From NCBI RefSeq assembly GCF_002234675.1, contig NC_019868.2:27604293-27668292 (forward strand): a DNA stretch of 64,000 bases, given 5' to 3'. A model generated the notes under the pieces. That model made no database searches. It was not told the DNA's origin and saw only the letters and a program-made list of their open reading frames with translations. The translations under genes and the position numbers were made by a program. Positions 22,220 through 33,240 of the stretch are shown here, one piece after another (within the stretch, counting starts at the first letter, position 1; each line of letters starts with the position of its first letter). This DNA is from Oryzias latipes (lineage: Eukaryota > Chordata > Actinopteri > Beloniformes > Adrianichthyidae).

Positions 22220-25200
22220 ATGGCGGCGTTCGTCTTTTTAGCTTCGGATTTTTTTTTTATTTTCCTTTTGATTGTTACTGTAAATTCTAACGAAAATTCG
22301 ACGAGCAGTTATTTTAACTCGACTGCGTGGGATGACCTAAACTTCACATCTGGAACGACGTTTGTTGCATCCACGGAGTCGACGGTGTTGAGCTCAACAA
22401 CCCGGACCTCCAGCGGTACGGAGCCGCCGCCTCTGCCCGCCGAGCCCCTGCCTGTCTCCGGCCGCCTCCCCACTCCAGTGACCGCTGGTGCGTGTCCTTG
22501 AACGCAACACCGTTTTGTTTTGTTTTTGTCTAAAGTAACTCTATTGACGTTGCAAACAGTCCTTAAATTATTTACTTTAACCGTTTTTAATCTTTTTGAA
22601 TTGCTTGTTCATTTTCTCAAAAAAACCTGCAAGGACCAGGTTATGCAAATGCTTTTCTGCAACTTTGAGCAAAACTTTCTTTAGTTTTTACAAGCTAAGA
22701 ATCTCAGCAAAATTTGATGAAAGTGAATTTTTAACATAGTGAACAACATATTTCACACATACATCACCAGGTTAAGTCTAAAACCACAACTTTCATTGAC
22801 CTTTGACCTTGCAAAGAAGCCCCCATCTTGAATTTTTCTTAAAACAGTTCTCTAGTTCACATTTAAACGCTTGGCTTCTACGTCCATGACCCCGTCGGGA
22901 AGCTACTTGGGGAAAAAAATCATTGGTTTTAAGGTTTGCAGATTATGAACAGCGTTAGCGTGGTGAGTTTGCAGAAGTGGCGTTTCCCTGTTTTTTACGG
23001 GAGCATTGTGAAAATCTAATACATTAATCGTTGGCCCGAGCTAAACAAAATGATATGTCATAACATATGTACATATTAGGAATGAGGGCGTGGTTAGCAC
23101 ATAACCTCCGTTGCCAAGCAAATCTAAAAATTTACTTTTGCCGATCTTTCTAAAAGTTATATAGATGCGTCCGTCACCCCCAGGCGATCAAAAAATTGAA
23201 TGGTTGCCATGGAGTTAAAACTGACAGAAAAGCCACCAACTTTTTTTTCCCATAAATTTGTCCCGGGCAGCTCTGACCAGGCTTGCAGGGACAATGAGGG
23301 CTGTGAAGCAGTGAGGGCCGCTTTCACAACTTCAGTCATTATGTTATTAAAGTTTAAAAAGCAGCTTCATGATCAAAATACCAACATTTAAGGCTTCAAG
23401 ATTCTGTGCTTGTTGTTGTTTGTAATCCTTTTTTGCTGCTGAAATCAAAAAAGGTGACCATTTCTTATTTGATATTTAAACTTCTCATCGGAGGATAGTT
23501 GAACTCTGACCTTCTGACCTCAGCTCTGTGTTTCAGTCGACACGCTGTGTCCCTGTGATGAGCACACGGACGCGTGTGACATCAGCTGCTGCTGTGATGC
23601 TGACTGTCAGCAGGAGGTGGCGCTGTTCACCAGCTGCTCAGTCACTGACGTGAGGTGAGTTTCAGCCGGAGGGAATCAATATCCAACACACTACTGCCCA
23701 CCCATACGTTCAGGGGAACACATGTTTGCTTCTCATGACGTTAGGAATGTCAGCCGTGACCCATCATGCTTTGCCAGTCCACACCGTTATGGTTCCTGTT
23801 TGAAGAAGAGAAAAAATCGTTTCTTTTAAACCCACAGCTGTGACTCAAAGATCTGCTTCACCTTTGTTGACATTTTGAATATTTGAATGAAATGAGCTCC
23901 TAAGTGCAGATTAAGGAAACTTTCCATTTTTATACATATATAAGATTTTTTTTTTTAAAAGACGGGGAAAATAGGATCATTATGGCTCATTTACCTGTTC
24001 ACAGGTAAAATCACCTGAGACAGCAGCACAAAGACAGCAGACAAGCTCAAAATTAAAAATAAATACTCCATAGTGCTTCATTTCTGGCTGGATTTCTGTT
24101 TTGGGTGTTTTAAGTCAGATTTAATCTCAGTTTTTCATTGTTATTTCTTCACTCACAGTGACAGCAGGCAGCTGTGCAGCCGCGGCGTGGCGAGCTACGC
24201 TTTGAGAACACGAATTGACGGTTTTTCCGAGCTTCTCACCTCCATCAAAAAGGAGACAAACTATGACCTTTTCTGCATCCATTCATACAACCGTGAGTCA
24301 GAGCTCCTCCTGAAGCTCATGTTTATGTTTTTACACACATTCTGAACAAAATTATCTGTATTTTAAACTTTCATTTAAACAAAAAAAAAATCAATGGATG
24401 ATTTCTGAAAGTCAAGCCTGCAGGTTTCTGTCACATTTCTACAAATATGTCAGAATGATGTTGACATTTAGTTTGTCTTTTAAAAATTAGGGCTTTATTC
24501 GAGAAAAACAATTCCAGAAACAGCCAGTTTTTTAAGTAAAATCTGCTAACAGGAGCTGTAAAAACAGCAGAATTCAATTGTCTTAAATGCCGAAAATTAA
24601 CTCATTCAAACACATTTTCTTCAGAAGTTTCCATATTGAATTTTTTATTTAATATTTTCACGATATCTGTTTTTTATCTAAGCCTTAGGATTTCAAGAAC
24701 TTCATCCACTTTCATATTTATTTACCTTTTTACGTACAATTTAAGGAATTGAGACAGACGCCCAATTTTCTGCTTTTATTGTCTTTCCTGTCAGAAAATC
24801 TTCTTTTCAATTTATCTCTTTTTTTAAAATGTTGTTTACTACATTTCTCCATCTGTTTTGCAAATGTTAATTGAACTTTGTTTCCACATTGATTTTTTTT
24901 GCCGTATTTGCAAACACTCTCACATACCTGAAAGGTGTTTTAATCCTGTGAAACGGGGTCACGTGCCGGGGAAGTAGAACCTCTGGTCGGGGTCGTGTCG
25001 GGGTCGTGTCAGGGTTGGGGTCTGACCTGCTGCGTGTCTGCAGGCGTGGACGGGTTGTCTCTTCCTCCGCCGGCTCTTCCCACCGACAGAAACTTCCAGA
25101 CTCTCTTTCAACGGTTCAGCAGCTTCATGTTTGGCGCTCAGAGCAGCGACCAGGAGCTTCCCGCTCAAGTCCAGAGCTCACCTGGATACCAGGTAACGTT

Positions 25201-28200
25201 TGACTCAGTGGCTGTTTTGAGCGTTTGCTCAATAGTTTGAACTCTGTTTTTAAAAAACAGGGAGGGAGGGGGGGGGCTTTACTTTCTTTGCTGTTTTACA
25301 CTTGTACAAGCTTCGGTAGTAAAGCTGTGGTTGGTGTTGTATGGCTGACAGGCACAACCCGCCGTCTGGGTCCGCTTTTTACCGGCCCTCACTAGCCAAG
25401 CAGCTGTTGCCCCCTCCCACCCTCACTGCCCCCACACCGCTCTCTTTTTACGTGCCCTCATTGGCTAAGCGGCTGCTTCTCGCCCCTCACAGCCAATGTT
25501 CACTTTGGCTAAAAGTGCTAATTAATTGCTGAAAGTGCCAGCAGTGCTTCAGCATCATTAACTATTAAAAAATACATTTAAATAGATTTTGTTTTTGGCA
25601 AAAATTGTTCCGATGCAATGCATTGTGGTCTATATTCGCCGATCTGTTGAGCGTCGAAGCCCACCTGTTTTTCGCTGAGACTCCCGGGAAATTTCTAGGG
25701 CACTGGATTTTGGAATTGTAGATTTGGACAGCACTAGAAAATGGCGATCGCACTATTGAGTGCACTATGTAGGGGTTTGGGTGGGAGTTTGGACATAACC
25801 TACAATTCCAAAATCCAGTGCGAATATATACCACAATGCATTGCATCGGAACAATTGCCCAAAAAAATGTATTTAAATGTAATATTTTTATAAATCATCA
25901 ACGTTTTTATTTTCAGAAGACAGTGGACTCATAAATAATCGTCACAAAACGCTCATATTAAATAGATATGAACTTGATTTCATAGATTCTAACTTAACGA
26001 TGACGTCATATCCGCCGTTAAGAAAAAAAAGTAGTGAGCATGGTGTCTTTTATAATTCAGGGCACTTAGTATTTTAGTTCTGCTTAGTTTTTTTAGTAGT
26101 TAGGGAATTCAGACACAGAAAAACACACTGCTAAAGATGCTAACCATGCTAGCAGCGCTAACAGTCAATACCACATGGTGGCGCTCTTGTGGTGTTGTAG
26201 AAAGTGGTTAATGTGCTGAATCAGGTTGTTGGTTCTGGCTGTGGTTCCAGTTTGGAGATGTCCTGAGGACTGCAGACGAGAGCGGGCAGGGGGGGGTGTT
26301 TTACCTGCCTGCTGCAGGCATCACTGCTGCCTGTGTGGACAAGAGTCCAGCAGGTAAACCTGAGCGGGCTTCATGTCTGCACACAGAGTTCACATGTAGG
26401 TTTGACTCTTTTTATTTATTGTTCTTTGACATCGAGTGTTTTGCTGTTTTTTTTCCCCCAGCGTTCCTAAAGGATCAGCAGAGCCGGTGTTCCCGACGCG
26501 TGATCCTGGAGACGGACTGCAGCTCCCTGCCTGCTCTCAGCATGGACTCATACTCCAACATCCTGCTGCTTAATGTGAGGCTCCCGTCCTGAAAGCACAG
26601 CACTGCCAGCTTCTCAATGCTCTTTCCTCTTCTCCACTGAAAAGTGATGCTAGATCTGAATAATTCAGATACTTTAGACTTTATTCTAACATTTTAACTA
26701 ATAATTTATTATTTTTGTGAATTATTTTATACACGAGAAGCTGAAACTTCATGTACCTCCACCAAATGTGTCCAGTGTGACTGAATAGCAAACCTTTTGC
26801 CGCTTTTTCTGCTCTGCAGGGGAAGAATCAAGATGCAGCAGTGAGTATTTCTCCTCATTTCTGTTTGTGAAGATAATATTTTCTCTTTTGCCTAAACTGA
26901 AGCTGTGCTCCAAAGTTTCCCTCATGTACGATTCAGCTGCAAACTTCCTGTTTCCAGTTTGATAGATCTATTTTTTTATTTTTAAAGTCTTAAGTATTGA
27001 TCATTTCTTCTAAGGTTTCTAAAATAAAAGCTAGACTTTTCGGTATAAAGGCTCGTCTCGTGAAGTTCAGGTCTCCAGTTTCTCCCATCAGAGCTGTGAA
27101 ACATCACTGAAGCACGGACGGGCTGATGATTCAGACGCATTATTGTCCCACTTCCTGCTCCAGGTGGTTCCTGTGGACGTATCCTCCGTGGTGCTTCGGT
27201 CCACAGAAGGAACTCAGTCTGAGCTGACGGTCGGCGCCGGAGAGGACCTGCGTCCTGTTCTCCTCAGCACCGGCGTCTGCGCCCGTGTGGCGCTGAAGGT
27301 GAACTGTCGAAGCGTCTCCGTTCTTCGGAAACGTCAGAGTCGTTTTGGGCGATTGGATTTTTGAAGAACTTTGTCTCTCCAGGTAGTTTATGTGATCCGG
27401 TACAACGCGGCGGGCGAGGTGGTGAACGCTGCCGTCTCCGTGGTGCTGGGGTTCATCCGCGGAGCTTCGGTGCTGCTGGAGCAGGAGTTCCAGGCTACAT
27501 TTGTCCAGGTGCTGCAGCACATCCTCACTCGCCAACGGTCTCTGGTCACATGACCGTGACGTTAGTCTGCCGTTTGCAGGACGGCGGCGAGCTGGCTCTT
27601 CGTCTCAGCGGAAATCCCGGCTATGTGGTCGGACGCCCTCTCCTGTCTGGAACGAAAACCGCAGAATATCCTTCCACAGAGAAGAAGAGACGGTTTCTTC
27701 ACGCCTGTCTGCCGTTCTGCGCCTTGACCGCGTTCTCCACAGGGATCAGCAGAAGCACGGAGCTCAGAGATGCTCTGTCTCTGCTCCACAGCTCCGCCGA
27801 GCAGGACTGCCTGCGTGGTCCTCACCGGCGCTCCCCGGTCCTCTTCGGTGTGAACGCCGTGTCCGGCTGCACGCTGAGGCAAACGCGTCCCGCTCCCGTC
27901 AGCACGCCGTCTGTGGCCTTCAGGTCACCTCTGACCCTCTGACCTCTCTGATCTGCACAGGCTGGATGACGCAGCCAACTGCTCGCTGGTCCTTCAGCAG
28001 CTCCTGGACGTCCTCAGAGGACCAAACTACCCGCAGTACGTGGCTTCCTTTGGAAACTCCCCGCTGAACAAGCAGCTAGACTGGGTCTCCATCCAGAGCA
28101 GCTTCAGTCCTGTGGTGAGACCGCCGTGACCCCATCTTCTGCCGGGCGTCTCCGCTCCACAAACACTCCGGTTTGACTCGTCTCCGCCGTGACTGTGACT

Positions 28201-29011
28201 CACAGGAGGACCAAAGCTGCAGCCTCCCGCTCTCACTCCATCTAGAGATCGAATGGACCAAATATGGATCCCTGGAGAACCCCCAGGCCCAGATAGTGAG
28301 CATCCGGGAGATCATTCAGACCAACAGCAGCAGTTTGGTGAGACTTGAGGAGCCGCAGGTTCAGAATTCAGACTTTAGACTTAGAAAACACAGAACATTT
28401 AGGTTTGGGAATAAATTTAGATTATCCAAAGACAAAAGCGGCTAGGCTCCGCCTCCTCAGACACAAACGTCAGGACGAAGAATGATGCCTTAAAAGACGC
28501 CGTCTGCTCTCACAGCTTCATGCTAAATGATCACTTCCTGACCTTTTATCACACTTACTCCATCAGACTCATCATTTCAACAGACAGAAATCAAATCAAA
28601 GCGTTTGTCATCCGTCTGGGACGGTTGTTGAATGTCTTTGACTGAGACTGCGGCGGTTTTGTTACGGTGGACTCAAACCGTTTTAGATCGAGTTGAGATA
28701 TTTGTTAGAAACAAAAAAACAAACATATTCTGGAGATGAGAGACAGGAAATTCTGCCCACAAACGAACTCTCCTGCAACTTTTATGTAACGTCTTGTCAT
28801 AAAGCGACACGTTTGCGTCTCCAGGTGGGATGAACTCTAACCCTCTGCTTTCCGTCTTCCGCAGCCTCTGCTGAGCGGCGGCGGCGGCAGCCTGCCGGTC
28901 AGAAGCTCTGTGGCCTTCGTTCCAGTTTCTGCAGACGCACTTCCTGGTTACAGAGCCACGCCCACCATCGACGCCAAACTTCCCTTCAACTTCTTTTTCC
29001 CCTTTGTTTGA
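22220..29011 (+). CDS. tctn1: Tectonic-1 (tctn1), 14 exons, complete
   Basis: Secreted or membrane-associated subunit of the ciliary transition-zone (MKS/tectonic) complex that gates ciliary membrane entry and supports Hedgehog signalling. Exons: 22220-22487, 23537-23654, 24159-24292, 25044-25192, 26251-26353, 26462-26574, 26820-26840, 27164-27298, 27383-27508, 27580-27665, 27741-27878, 27961-28114, 28206-28337, 28865-29011. All phases join in frame to 607 residues, against about 587 in human. An N-terminal signal peptide is followed by a Ser/Thr-rich stretch with N-glycosylation sequons, then a CPCDEHTDACDISCCCD cysteine cluster, LSGNPGYVVG, EWTKYGSLENPQA and a C-terminus LPFNFFFPFV. The ending and the lack of a C-terminal membrane segment fit TCTN1 rather than TCTN3. 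The start is the ATG opening the signal peptide. Exon 7 has only 21 nt. Introns 10 and 11 are non-canonical. No AATAAA is obvious just after the stop. Confidence 0.96.
22792..23240. repeat. diverged copy of the 5'-window unclassified repeat, in tctn1 intron 1
   Basis: Shares order and words with 810-1920: CCTTTGACCTTG, CCATCTTGAATTTT, GATTATGAACAGCGTTAGCGTGG and GGCGTGGTTAGCA. It is older than the copies at the start of the window. Confidence 0.65.
25370..25500. repeat. two-unit 70-bp tandem duplication in tctn1 intron 4
   Basis: CTTTTTACCGGCCCTCACTA near 25374 recurs as CTTTTTACGTGCCCTCATTG near 25444, each followed by an AGCNGCTG word and a C-rich run. Confidence 0.6.
25575..25879. mobile_element. 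TA-flanked MITE with long inverted repeats (Tc1/mariner-like) in tctn1 intron 4
   Basis: About 60-bp inverted termini, CATTTAAAT… and …ATTTAAATG, sharing TTGTTCCGATGCAATGCATT on opposite strands. They are flanked by TA at 25573-25574 and 25880-25881. The length is 305 bp and there is no coding capacity. Confidence 0.85.
27666..27740 (+). other. tctn1: U12-type AT-AC intron (tctn1 intron 10)
   Basis: A 75-bp intron starting ATATCCTT, an exact U12-type AT-AC donor, and ending TTCTCCAC. A branch site CCTTGAC has its branch adenosine at 27727, 13 nt before the 3' end. Removing it joins GTKTAE to GISRSTEL in frame and restores the tectonic reading SSAEQDC…SPVLFG. No GT-AG pair here gives a continuous frame with that homology. 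Confidence 0.9.
27879..27960 (+). other. tctn1: GC-AG intron (tctn1 intron 11)
   Basis: The donor is CTGAG|GCAAAC and the acceptor CTGCACAG, an 82-bp intron. It joins CTLR to LDDAANC in frame, as in other tectonic-1 proteins. The only GT alternative in frame (27924) would leave a 37-bp intron and add 15 unmatched residues, so the GC donor is preferred. Confidence 0.82.
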
Positions 29012-29580
29012 ACAGACGCCTGCAGGCTTTGTGGTGTAATTTATGTAAATAAGATTTGATAAATTATTTTTTTCAATCAAAAGTCTTATTTAAACCTGTT
29101 TTTGTTTTTTAACCAAAAAAAAGGCAGAAAGGAGAAGTTCAAGTTATAAATCTTTAGGAGTTTTTAGTTCCAGAGACACAGAAATCTCACTTTTGGGGGG
29201 GGGGGGGGGGGGGGGGGGAGCTCAGGAAAAAGCTGACATGAACCCGAGTTAATCATCATACGAGAGCAGAGTTTGCATTAAAACTGACCACAAGCAGAGC
29301 TTCAAGCCTAAAAGTATTAGTATATATGAATAAAATAACGTTTGTGTCAGAAGCTCATGTGGTTATGAGACTGAAACTTGAATTTAATTATAAATACAGA
29401 ACTGCCTTTTCCTTTTTCACTTTGTTTTTTTTTTAAGATTAAGTAACTGCAACTATAGAGTTCATAGCTGACATTATTTTATAAAAATAAGACACAATAA
29501 ATGAAAAGTTAAAAATTTTACTGAGATAAAATGACTTATTTAATTAAAGATATTTCTAGTTAAGACAAGTCGGCCCACAA
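29012..29580. other. tctn1 3' flank
   Basis: AT-rich. It contains a run of 24 G at 29195-29218 and no gene. Confidence 0.6.
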
Positions 29581-29589
29581 AAGATACAT

Positions 29590-29827
29590 CCATCTTCAGA
29601 ATTCACTGAATCCCTTTTAGGGTCACTGCGTTGCTGGAGCCTATCCCAGCTACTGACCAGGGCCACACATGCACACTTAGTGGCAATTTAGAGACACAAA
29701 ATAATCTATGAAGCATGTTTTTGAACTGTGGGAGGAAACTGGAGAAATCCCAGATGTGCACGAGGACAACATGCAAACTCTAGGGATTCAAACCAGGGCC
29801 TTCTCACTGCAGGGCAAGATAGGAGGC
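29590..29827 (-). mobile_element. fish SINE-like repeat fragment
   Basis: Read on the minus strand it holds, in order, the widespread teleost words GTTTGAATCCC, GTTTGCATGTTGTCC, TTTCCTCCCACAGTTCAAAAAC, CTAAATTGCC and GCTGGGATAGGCTCCAGC. It is degraded and lacks its 5' head. The exact family is not assigned. Confidence 0.75.
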
Positions 29828-30449
29828 ATTTTCTTATTCTTGGGTTTTCTTTTTTAAAGTAAACCTTTTTAATAATTGTGGTATATTTCTGTTTCAGAAA
29901 ATACTTCCTTAGACTTGATTTTAATGTGCAAGGTGAAGGTATTTAGATCAAGAATATTTGGTAAGATTCAAGAGAGATTCAGTGCTATGAAAAATAAAAA
30001 CAAAGAAAAATCTACATTTTATTCAGTAGAGAGAAGAGAATTTTTTTTTTTAAAGTCATGTTCTCTTCAAAGTAAACATATTTATACCTTGAAATGGTTT
30101 AAATATGTACTAATTGTTCACTTAGTTTTATTTGTTTTAGCAGGAAAAAACACATTAAGGGTTAAAAGTTCTAATCTAACTGGATCACAATGTCAAATCT
30201 TAATTTACAGAAAAATGACAGTTAAAAAGTTAAAACAAATTTATACTTTAAATATACATAGTTGGTTATTATAAAACGCTTGGAGAAAAACTAGATGTTT
30301 TGTATCTTTCAGAAAGATTTTTTTTAAAACCTTTTTTGTTTTTAAGTTTGCTGTTTTGTCGTTGACCACTAGAGGGCGTCGCTCCCCGTTTCCTCGCTGA
30401 TGAGACACCTGTTCCACCTGGGCGCACGTGCCGAACACCCGCGGCCGGC
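29828..30449. other. snapc1 upstream region
   Basis: AT-rich, turning sharply GC-rich from about 30360. The last 80 bp contain CCACTAGAGGGCG, a CTCF-like core, and GCACGTGC, an E-box, before the snapc1 ATG. This is a plausible CpG promoter; the roles are inferred. Confidence 0.4.
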
Positions 30450-31544
30450 ATGCCTCGCGTTCATCCGATTTACTCCGACTTCTTCTACGAGCCTCTGACC
30501 GAGGACGTGGAGGAGCTGCTGGGCCGGTTCCAGCAGACCGACTCGGTCCGGTACGAGGTCTTCTCCGCCCTCTGGAGGGACATGAGCTTCTCGGACGTCT
30601 TCGCGGGACTCGGCAACTACAGCGAAGCGAGGCGGTTCTGCAGGGTCGCTCTGGCCACCGCCGCCAAGTTCTTCCTGCCGCCCTACAGCTACCAGATCCG
30701 AACCGGCGGCCTGTACCTGCTGTTCGCCTTCTTCCACACGCAGCCCGCCTCGCCTCCTCTGAGGATCCGGCTGGCCCTGAAGGACTGGACTCACGTGGAG
30801 ATGTTCCTGCGAGACTCCGTGAGGGCGCAGCACTACGACGTGGTGTTCGTGTACGAGAAGCTGGCGGCGGAGAAGGCCTTCCACTACGCCGCCATGCCTC
30901 ATTTGCTCTGCTTCCAGAGGCAGATTCACCCGAAGAAGCACCCCGAGTGTCCGGAGTTCCTGAGGAGGAGCGCCGCGGTGCAGGACCTGCTGCCTGCAGA
31001 CCTCATGGAGGAGGTGAGGAACATCCAGAGCCACTACGAGAAGCTCAAAGAGGACACCGAGCAGGTCAGCAGCCGGGCCACCATGACCCTGCCAGACTTC
31101 CACCAGCGCCTGCAGGCCTGCATGTCCGAGTTCCTCACCTGGCAGGAGAAGACTTACACCTCCAAGGCCCACAAGAGCACCAAAGAGGATGAAGATTCAG
31201 CCGAGGAGGAGGATGAGGAGGGGGAGGAGTCCTGCAGCAAAAGAAGAGCCAGACTCCTGTCCTCCATCAAGCAGAGGAGCTACAACAGCTTCCAGAAGGC
31301 GCCACGGTCCAGGAGACACCGGCATGCCGAGATCCAGGATGGGTCCAGCTCCAGTGCCGAGCAGGGTGGGGCGCCAGCTCCCCCCCTGTACAAGCGGCCT
31401 CCATCTTTGCGGGCCAGGACCTGGATGAGCCTGGGAAAGGATGAGAAGGACAGCAAGGCCCACGCCTGGCTGCTGAGCGTTCCCGAACAGCTGGAGAGCA
31501 TGCAGGTCAAGAGGTTCCGCCGGACCACACCGTTCAAGCTGTGA
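30450..31544 (+). CDS. snapc1: snRNA-activating protein complex subunit 1 (SNAP43), intronless
   Basis: A 364-residue protein, the SNAP43 subunit of the SNAPc/PTF complex that binds the proximal sequence element and starts Pol II and Pol III snRNA transcription. The conserved region spans about residues 20-200: LLGRFQQTDSVRYEVFSALW, AAKFFLPPYSYQIRTGGLYL, RIRLALKDW, RAQHYDVVFVYEKL and KAFHYAAMPHLL. An acidic stretch follows (about 245-260), then a basic C-terminal tail. Length matches human (368). The whole protein lies in one exon, although the human gene has several introns, so this looks like a retrogene or an intron-lost locus. No poly(A) remnant or target duplication is evident. The start is the ATG after CGGCCGGC. 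AATAAA follows at 31587. Long ORFs in other frames are high-GC shadows. Confidence 0.93.
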   Translation: MPRVHPIYSDFFYEPLTEDVEELLGRFQQTDSVRYEVFSALWRDMSFSDVFAGLGNYSEARRFCRVALATAAKFFLPPYSYQIRTGGLYLLFAFFHTQPASPPLRIRLALKDWTHVEMFLRDSVRAQHYDVVFVYEKLAAEKAFHYAAMPHLLCFQRQIHPKKHPECPEFLRRSAAVQDLLPADLMEEVRNIQSHYEKLKEDTEQVSSRATMTLPDFHQRLQACMSEFLTWQEKTYTSKAHKSTKEDEDSAEEEDEEGEESCSKRRARLLSSIKQRSYNSFQKAPRSRRHRHAEIQDGSSSSAEQGGAPAPPLYKRPPSLRARTWMSLGKDEKDSKAHAWLLSVPEQLESMQVKRFRRTTPFKL

Positions 31545-31586
31545 GGAAGACGGCTATCCCGGATTCTGGGACAAGTTCACACATTT

Positions 31587-31592
31587 AATAAA
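31587..31592 (+). terminator. snapc1: snapc1 polyadenylation signal
   Basis: AATAAA 43 nt after the stop codon, in ACATTTAATAAAGGTTC. Confidence 0.7.
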
Positions 31593-32250
31593 GGTTCAGT
31601 TCTGGCATCTGGTCTATTTGGATTTATTAAATCAATATATTAAATGTTCAGACTTCCAAAATTAAATAAAAATGAAATCCTTGGTTTAGGTCCAGAAAAT
31701 GTAGCCGTTCCTGTCTGGTGGTCAGATTGATAGAAACGTCCTCATCCAAGCAGAAATAAGAAAAGAAAACTAACAATGGACCTACAGTAGGTCTCTGAGG
31801 GACCTCAAAGTCTCAGACTGGCGGTGGAGGACCTCAATACGCAGGAGAAACGTTTAAGAAACGTAAATATGAGGAAAAACTGGAGAAAAAAGGTGACGAC
31901 CTCCAGAAGCAGGTCTGATGCTAATAAATTTAAAATCAAACTTTATAAAAGCTTTAAGGGTGAAAAAAATAATTGAAGGTTAAAAAAAAACGTTTTTTTG
32001 CATCATAGAAGTAAAAAATGAAGCATTTTAACTCGTTTTTTGTAATATTAGGGTCACTTTTTCCCCACTCCTTATAAAACAAACTGTTCAATCTTAATAA
32101 ATTCCATGTCATGTACAATTATGTTTAAAAAAATCCTTTTCTATTTATCTAATCCATTTATAGTTTCACATCTTAAATAGATTTGACAAATACGTTTATG
32201 TTTTCCATGCTGAAGTTTTCTTTAAGCAAATCAAACAGCGTTGAAATCCT
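31593..32250. other. intergenic spacer
   Basis: AT-rich sequence downstream of snapc1 with no recognisable gene. Confidence 0.5.
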
Positions 32251-33240
32251 TGAGTTGTATCGCTAGAGGAGACATCACGTGATTCCTAATGGGAGGAGAG
32301 CACCGCCATCTTGGTGAGGTCAAGTCTCTGCTGCAGTGTACGCATGTGAAAACACTTCAATAAATGCCAGTTCATTGTGCGGGTTTCAACTGCCAAAATC
32401 GGAGAAATGAGTCCACGAAGGAGGAAGGCATAAGGACTGTAATAATTTTTATTTCAAAGCTGCAGGGAATTCATTAATAGTACATGTTTTTTTATTAATG
32501 GTACACGCTGACATGCATGATGCTGCAGGGCCATTATCAACATGTTACATGATAATTTGCTGTTGACATAAATGTAAACTTTATTGTGTTAAACCAGGAT
32601 ACAGTGGACTAGGACTGGGCTGTTATAGTAATATAGATTTATACATTTCTGACTCAATGACTGAACTTTTCTTGCAGGTTTCCAATGGATTCAGACTTCA
32701 TGAAAAAGTGGGCCTTAGCAATATAAAGAGCTAACCCAGATGGATCACTGTGGGACCAACTAGCAATACAGTCTGGATATGTTCAAAACATTTTGGGGAA
32801 ACAGATTTTGAAAAGACTGGCCAGACTGTTAGCTTGAAACCCAGAACCATAGCATCTGTGTTACACCAATGGATCACTCACATGAATCAGTAAATCTATT
32901 GGTTTTTTTGTTTTTTTGTTTTTTTTTAGGGAAAATCTATTGTTAACTTTTGTACTTATTGTTGACTTATTAATTATTATTGTTGTTATTTACTGACTTA
33001 TTAGTTATTTATTTTTTTTGACTTCCTATTGATTTATTATTATTATTTATTGACGTATTATTGATTTATTATGATTATTTATCATTGTTGACTTATTGTT
33101 GGGCTTTTCTAAATAATTTAAATTACATGCCTAAGAGGTCCAAAACTTGAAAATGTTTTAAAATTATTTTTAAAAATTCTTTGTAATAACCGGTGGCCAG
33201 GCTTCTCAAGCAGGCGTGTCTCCTCTAGCGATATAACTCA
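32251..33240 (+). mobile_element. decayed DNA transposon with THAP-domain remnant
   Basis: Inverted termini of about 24 bp: TGAGTTGTATCGCTAGAGGA at the left, and at the right the complement of TGAGTTATATCGCTAGAGGA. Target duplication unclear. Inside, 32370-32435 encodes VHCAGFNCQNRRNESTKEEG, the start of a THAP zinc finger (C-X4-C). After an intron-like gap, 32679 onward encodes FPMDSDFMKKWALAI then a stop, matching the THAP FP and W positions. A later frame near 32833 reads [18 protein letters not shown], like the helix-turn-helix of IS4/PIF-related transposases. Stops and frameshifts show it is dead. Class (ISL2EU/PIF or P-like) is inferred. Confidence 0.75.

Noticed and set aside
27879..27960. 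GT donor at 27924 for tctn1 exon 11
   Set aside because: It would leave a 37-bp intron and insert 15 residues absent from other tectonic-1 proteins.
27361..28067. Overlapping ORFs of 188 and 193 aa at tctn1 exons 9-12
   Set aside because: They read through introns in GC-rich DNA; the spliced frame matches Tectonic-1 throughout.
30369..31192. ORFs of 254 aa (+) and 267 aa (-) overlapping snapc1
   Set aside because: Shadows of a GC-rich coding exon; only the 30450 frame matches a known protein.
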